From the NCBI RefSeq assembly GCF_003363015.1, contig NZ_QRAP01000002.1, forward strand, positions 551,756 through 615,755: a stretch of 64,000 nt of DNA, in the 5' to 3' direction. A program made the translations under genes and the position numbers. Shown here piece after piece: positions 61,404 to 64,000 of this stretch (positions within the stretch are counted from its first letter, which is position 1; each line of letters starts with the position of its first letter). The notes under the pieces were generated by a model. The model was not told the origin of the DNA, searched no databases, and was given only the letters and a program-made list of their open reading frames with translations. This DNA comes from Enterobacillus tribolii. Its GTDB lineage: Bacteria; Pseudomonadota; Gammaproteobacteria; Enterobacterales; Enterobacteriaceae.

Positions 61404-64000
61404 ATGTCGCGTACTATCAAATTAAGCAGTCCGGCGATGCCGCTTCTGTTGGGGGAACCGGCGCTGGTAATATCGGGTTTGGACGGCGAAGAATCGTTTT
61501 CTTCGTTGTATACTTACACGATAGTCGCCAAAACGCCGGCTAACCCTATGATTCCGTGGCAGTCCGCCTCGAATGTCGATTTAAAATCGCTTATCGGTAA
61601 AGATATGACGGTTGAAATCGAGTTGGATGGCAACGGGCTGGAGGAGTTAACTAACGTTGGCAAAGGAACTCGTGAGATTTCTGGTCTGGTGGAAAAGGCC
61701 CGATATATCGGGCGCGACGCCAATCAGGCTATGTATGAAATTATCATTCGTCCCTGGCTTTATCTAAGTACGCTAACGAATGACTACAAAATATTTCAGC
61801 AAAAAAGTGCTCTTCAAATTATTGAAGACGTGCTCGGTGACTATAATTTCTCATTCGAAAAACGTCTTGCCGGCAGCTATCCTATTCTTGACTACCAGGT
61901 ACAGTATGGCGAAACCGACTTCGACTTTATCCAGCGTTTAATGGAAGAGTGGGGAATTTATTGGTTCTTTGAGCACAATGGCCAAAAACACACCCTGATT
62001 TTGGTTGACCATGTGGGGGCGCATAAGCGTTTCCCCAGCGAAGCGTATCACGTTATTAAATATTCTCCGGACGATCCTAAACTGGACGAAGAATATATTC
62101 ATACGTTCCATTTCCAGGAGAAAATTACCTCCGGCCGGTGGGTCACGAACGATTATGACTTTACCAAGTCTCGTGCCGATATTATGGCGCTGGACAGCAA
62201 GCCGAGGAAAACCAGCTTCAACCAGATGGAAGTCTTCCAGTGGCCCGGCGACTATGAGCAACCTCAGATCGGTGAGCAGCTGGCCCGCGTCCGTATGGAA
62301 GAGCGCGGTGCCGAAGGCTCGCGTTGTTCCGGTTCCGGTTCATTGCGCGGTATTGCCTGCGGTTCGAACTTCGAACTGAAAGGGTATCCGGTTGATAAAG
62401 TTAACCGCGAATACATGATACTGAGCAGCCACCTGAACGTTACCGAAGTTGAGCAATCTTCCGGCGGCGTGGAGTTTGAGTATCACTGTGACTTCAGCGT
62501 TCAGCCGACGACCAAGATCTACCGCCATCCGATGACCATTCAGCGGCCGAAAACCAGCGGCCCGCAGACGGCGATCGTGGTTGGCCCGCCGGGTGAAGAA
62601 GTGTGGACCGACGAATATGGCCGGATCAAGGTTCGTTTCCAGTGGGACCGCTACGGCAAAAACCGTGAATCAGACTCCTGCTGGATCCGCGTCAGCCAGG
62701 CGTGGGCGGGAAATAACTTCGGCGGCATTCAGATCCCCCGCGTGGGTCATGAGGTCATCGTTGACTTCCTGAACGGCGACCCGGACCGTCCGCTGGTTAC
62801 CGGCAGCCTTTATAACAACGTGACGATGCCGCCGTGGGATCTTCCCATGAACGGTACGCAAAGCGGTATGGTCACCCGTACCATCGGCGGTGGCCGCAAC
62901 AACTACAACGGCGTACGTTTTGAAGATAAACCCGGCCTGGAACAGTATTGGGAACAGGCCGAACGTGATATGTCGCGTTTAACCAAGCGTAATGAATCGC
63001 AGGTTATCGGCGTTAACTCCGATCTTACCGTCGGTGTGTCGCGTACTGAGTTTGTGGGCGCTAACTTTACGTCCGACGTTATCGGCAACAGTTCCAACAT
63101 GGTCGGCGCGACCTACGGCCTGCAGGTTGGCGGTTATGCCGCGTTTACCGTGGGTGGGGCGATGGCGTTTAACGTTGTCGGGCCTGTGTTAACGAACTAC
63201 TCCGCAAACTACGGCTTCACCATCGGCGGCGCGCACAGCGAAAACGTCGGCGGGGTGAAGGGCGTAAACGTTGGCGGCGCCTATATGACGACCGTTGGCG
63301 GATATTACTCGCTGGCCGTTGGCGGTGCGCACCATACCGTTGTCGGTGGGGCGATGAGTTCAGTCGCTGGTGGCTATATGTCAATGACTGCCGGTGGCGA
63401 AATGGTTCTTTCCGCCGGTAAAATCCGCATCATTGGTAAGCATGTCGTCATTCAGGGCGACCAGGTGGACATCAACCCCGGCGATGGCTGCTGCGATTGC
63501 GGCGGTGGCGGCGGTGGCGGCGGTGGCGGTGCTGGTGCGGGCGCATTTGTCGGCCTGCCTGGCCTGCCGCCGATGCCTGGCTTGATCGGCTACGTATTGC
63601 CGCTGCCGTGCTTGCCGATCTTCGTTCCGCCAATTCCGATTCCGACGCCGGCTCCGCCGCCGACGCCAAGCCCGACGATGCCGCCGCTCCCGACGGATAC
63701 ACCGTTCCCGACGGATACTCCGTTCCCGACGACGACACCGCCAGTAACCGAGACGCCGACACCGACGACGACACCGCCGGTAACGGAGACACCGACGCCT
63801 CCGGTAACACCGACGACGACACCGCCGGTAACCCAGACGCCGACGCCGCCGGTAACGGAAACACCGACGCCGCCGGTAACGGAAACGCCGACGCCGCCGG
63901 TAACAGAAACGCCGACGCCGCCGGTAACAGAAACGCCGACGCCGCCGGTAACAGAAACGCCGACGCCGCCGGTAACAGAAACGCCGACGCCGCCGGTAAC
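61404..64000 (+). CDS. vgrG: VgrG spike (TssI) with Cys/Gly linker and Pro/Thr octapeptide array; runs off the window
   Basis: At least 865 residues, open to the window edge. Order: gp27-like hub (1 to about 390; YQVQYGETDFDFIQRLMEEWG), gp5-like OB fold (about 395-470; TDEYGRIKVRFQWDRYG, WAGNNFGG), a beta-helix needle of VGG-type repeats (about 530-680), then VDINPGDGCCDC, ten glycines, a proline-rich hydrophobic stretch (PMPGLIGYVLPLPCLP) and, from about residue 750, Pro/Thr sequence that resolves into exact PPVTETPT repeats. The end and any toxin domain lie beyond the window. It follows the TagF-like gene by 40 bases. Confidence 0.96.
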   Translation, partial: MSRTIKLSSPAMPLLLGEPALVISGLDGEESFSSLYTYTIVAKTPANPMIPWQSASNVDLKSLIGKDMTVEIELDGNGLEELTNVGKGTREISGLVEKARYIGRDANQAMYEIIIRPWLYLSTLTNDYKIFQQKSALQIIEDVLGDYNFSFEKRLAGSYPILDYQVQYGETDFDFIQRLMEEWGIYWFFEHNGQKHTLILVDHVGAHKRFPSEAYHVIKYSPDDPKLDEEYIHTFHFQEKITSGRWVTNDYDFTKSRADIMALDSKPRKTSFNQMEVFQWPGDYEQPQIGEQLARVRMEERGAEGSRCSGSGSLRGIACGSNFELKGYPVDKVNREYMILSSHLNVTEVEQSSGGVEFEYHCDFSVQPTTKIYRHPMTIQRPKTSGPQTAIVVGPPGEEVWTDEYGRIKVRFQWDRYGKNRESDSCWIRVSQAWAGNNFGGIQIPRVGHEVIVDFLNGDPDRPLVTGSLYNNVTMPPWDLPMNGTQSGMVTRTIGGGRNNYNGVRFEDKPGLEQYWEQAERDMSRLTKRNESQVIGVNSDLTVGVSRTEFVGANFTSDVIGNSSNMVGATYGLQVGGYAAFTVGGAMAFNVVGPVLTNYSANYGFTIGGAHSENVGGVKGVNVGGAYMTTVGGYYSLAVGGAHHTVVGGAMSSVAGGYMSMTAGGEMVLSAGKIRIIGKHVVIQGDQVDINPGDGCCDCGGGGGGGGGGAGAGAFVGLPGLPPMPGLIGYVLPLPCLPIFVPPIPIPTPAPPPTPSPTMPPLPTDTPFPTDTPFPTTTPPVTETPTPTTTPPVTETPTPPVTPTTTPPVTQTPTPPVTETPTPPVTETPTPPVTETPTPPVTETPTPPVTETPTPPVTETPTPPV
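63822..64000 (+). repeat. 24-bp tandem repeat within vgrG
   Basis: Unit starts at 63822 and every 24 bases to 63990, coding PPVTETPT or PPVTQTPT. Units from 63894 on are identical at the DNA level, while the earlier ones differ at a few positions; degenerate relatives occur from about 63730. The array continues past the window. Confidence 0.95.

Noticed and set aside
1..64000. CRISPR arrays, tRNA or rRNA genes, insertion sequences
   Set aside because: None seen; the only regular tandem array is the coding repeat in vgrG, which has no spacers.

Overview
The window looks like a chromosomal segment of a plant- or environment-associated member of the Enterobacterales. It is fairly GC-rich and has close matches to Escherichia coli proteins recognised from memory (YahK, MaeA, glutathionylspermidine synthetase/amidase, YjdI, YjdJ). 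It also carries accessory loci: a bacteriocin-type export locus, a sigma-54-controlled uptake locus and a type VI secretion system (T6SS). I cannot name the genus from sequence alone.

Layout. (1) 1-9.3 kb holds oxidoreductases (SDR, YahK, an MDR-family reductase divergent from a LysR regulator), an exported MRJP/yellow-like beta-propeller, a small orphan protein, a membrane protein of unknown function, and a porin / exported SGNH-hydrolase pair. (2) 9.7-15.5 kb is a C4-dicarboxylate module: a fumarase/aspartase-superfamily lyase, an RpiR regulator, a DcuC-type carrier and NAD-malic enzyme. (3) 15.6-19.3 kb has an XRE-cupin regulator, an AlaX-type tRNA-editing protein, and a DeoR regulator with an M24-fold protein whose metal site looks degenerate. 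(4) 19.5-20.1 kb is yjdI-yjdJ. (5) 20.5-26.7 kb has two small double-glycine-type leader peptides facing a C39-peptidase ABC exporter and an HlyD-type adaptor, then gss. (6) 27.1-32.1 kb has a PAS/AAA+ sigma-54 activator divergent from an APC permease, a 49-codon small gene and an amidase, with a -24/-12 promoter and an upstream palindrome between the divergent genes. (7) 32.6-33.0 kb has a gene broken at a five-G run.

(8) 33.2-64.0 kb is a T6SS cluster built as two divergent arms. The left (minus) arm reads tssF, tssG, tssA, a fimbrial tip-adhesin gene, a GT60-like glycosyltransferase, a DotU/OmpA-domain protein and a DUF1795/DcrB-like protein. The right (plus) arm reads tssH (clpV), four chaperone-usher pilus genes, tssB, tssC, hcp, tssJ, tssK, tssL, tssM, a divergent TagF-like gene and a vgrG that runs off the window. 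The pilus genes are interleaved with the T6SS genes, and the adhesin sits on the opposite arm, so the pilus can only be assembled if both arms are transcribed. The VgrG has a Cys/Gly linker and an expanding Pro/Thr octapeptide array. tssE and a PAAR gene are not visible here.

Gene functions come from recognised motifs and remembered family sequences; no database search was run. Operator, operon and pathway statements are inferences unless stated otherwise.
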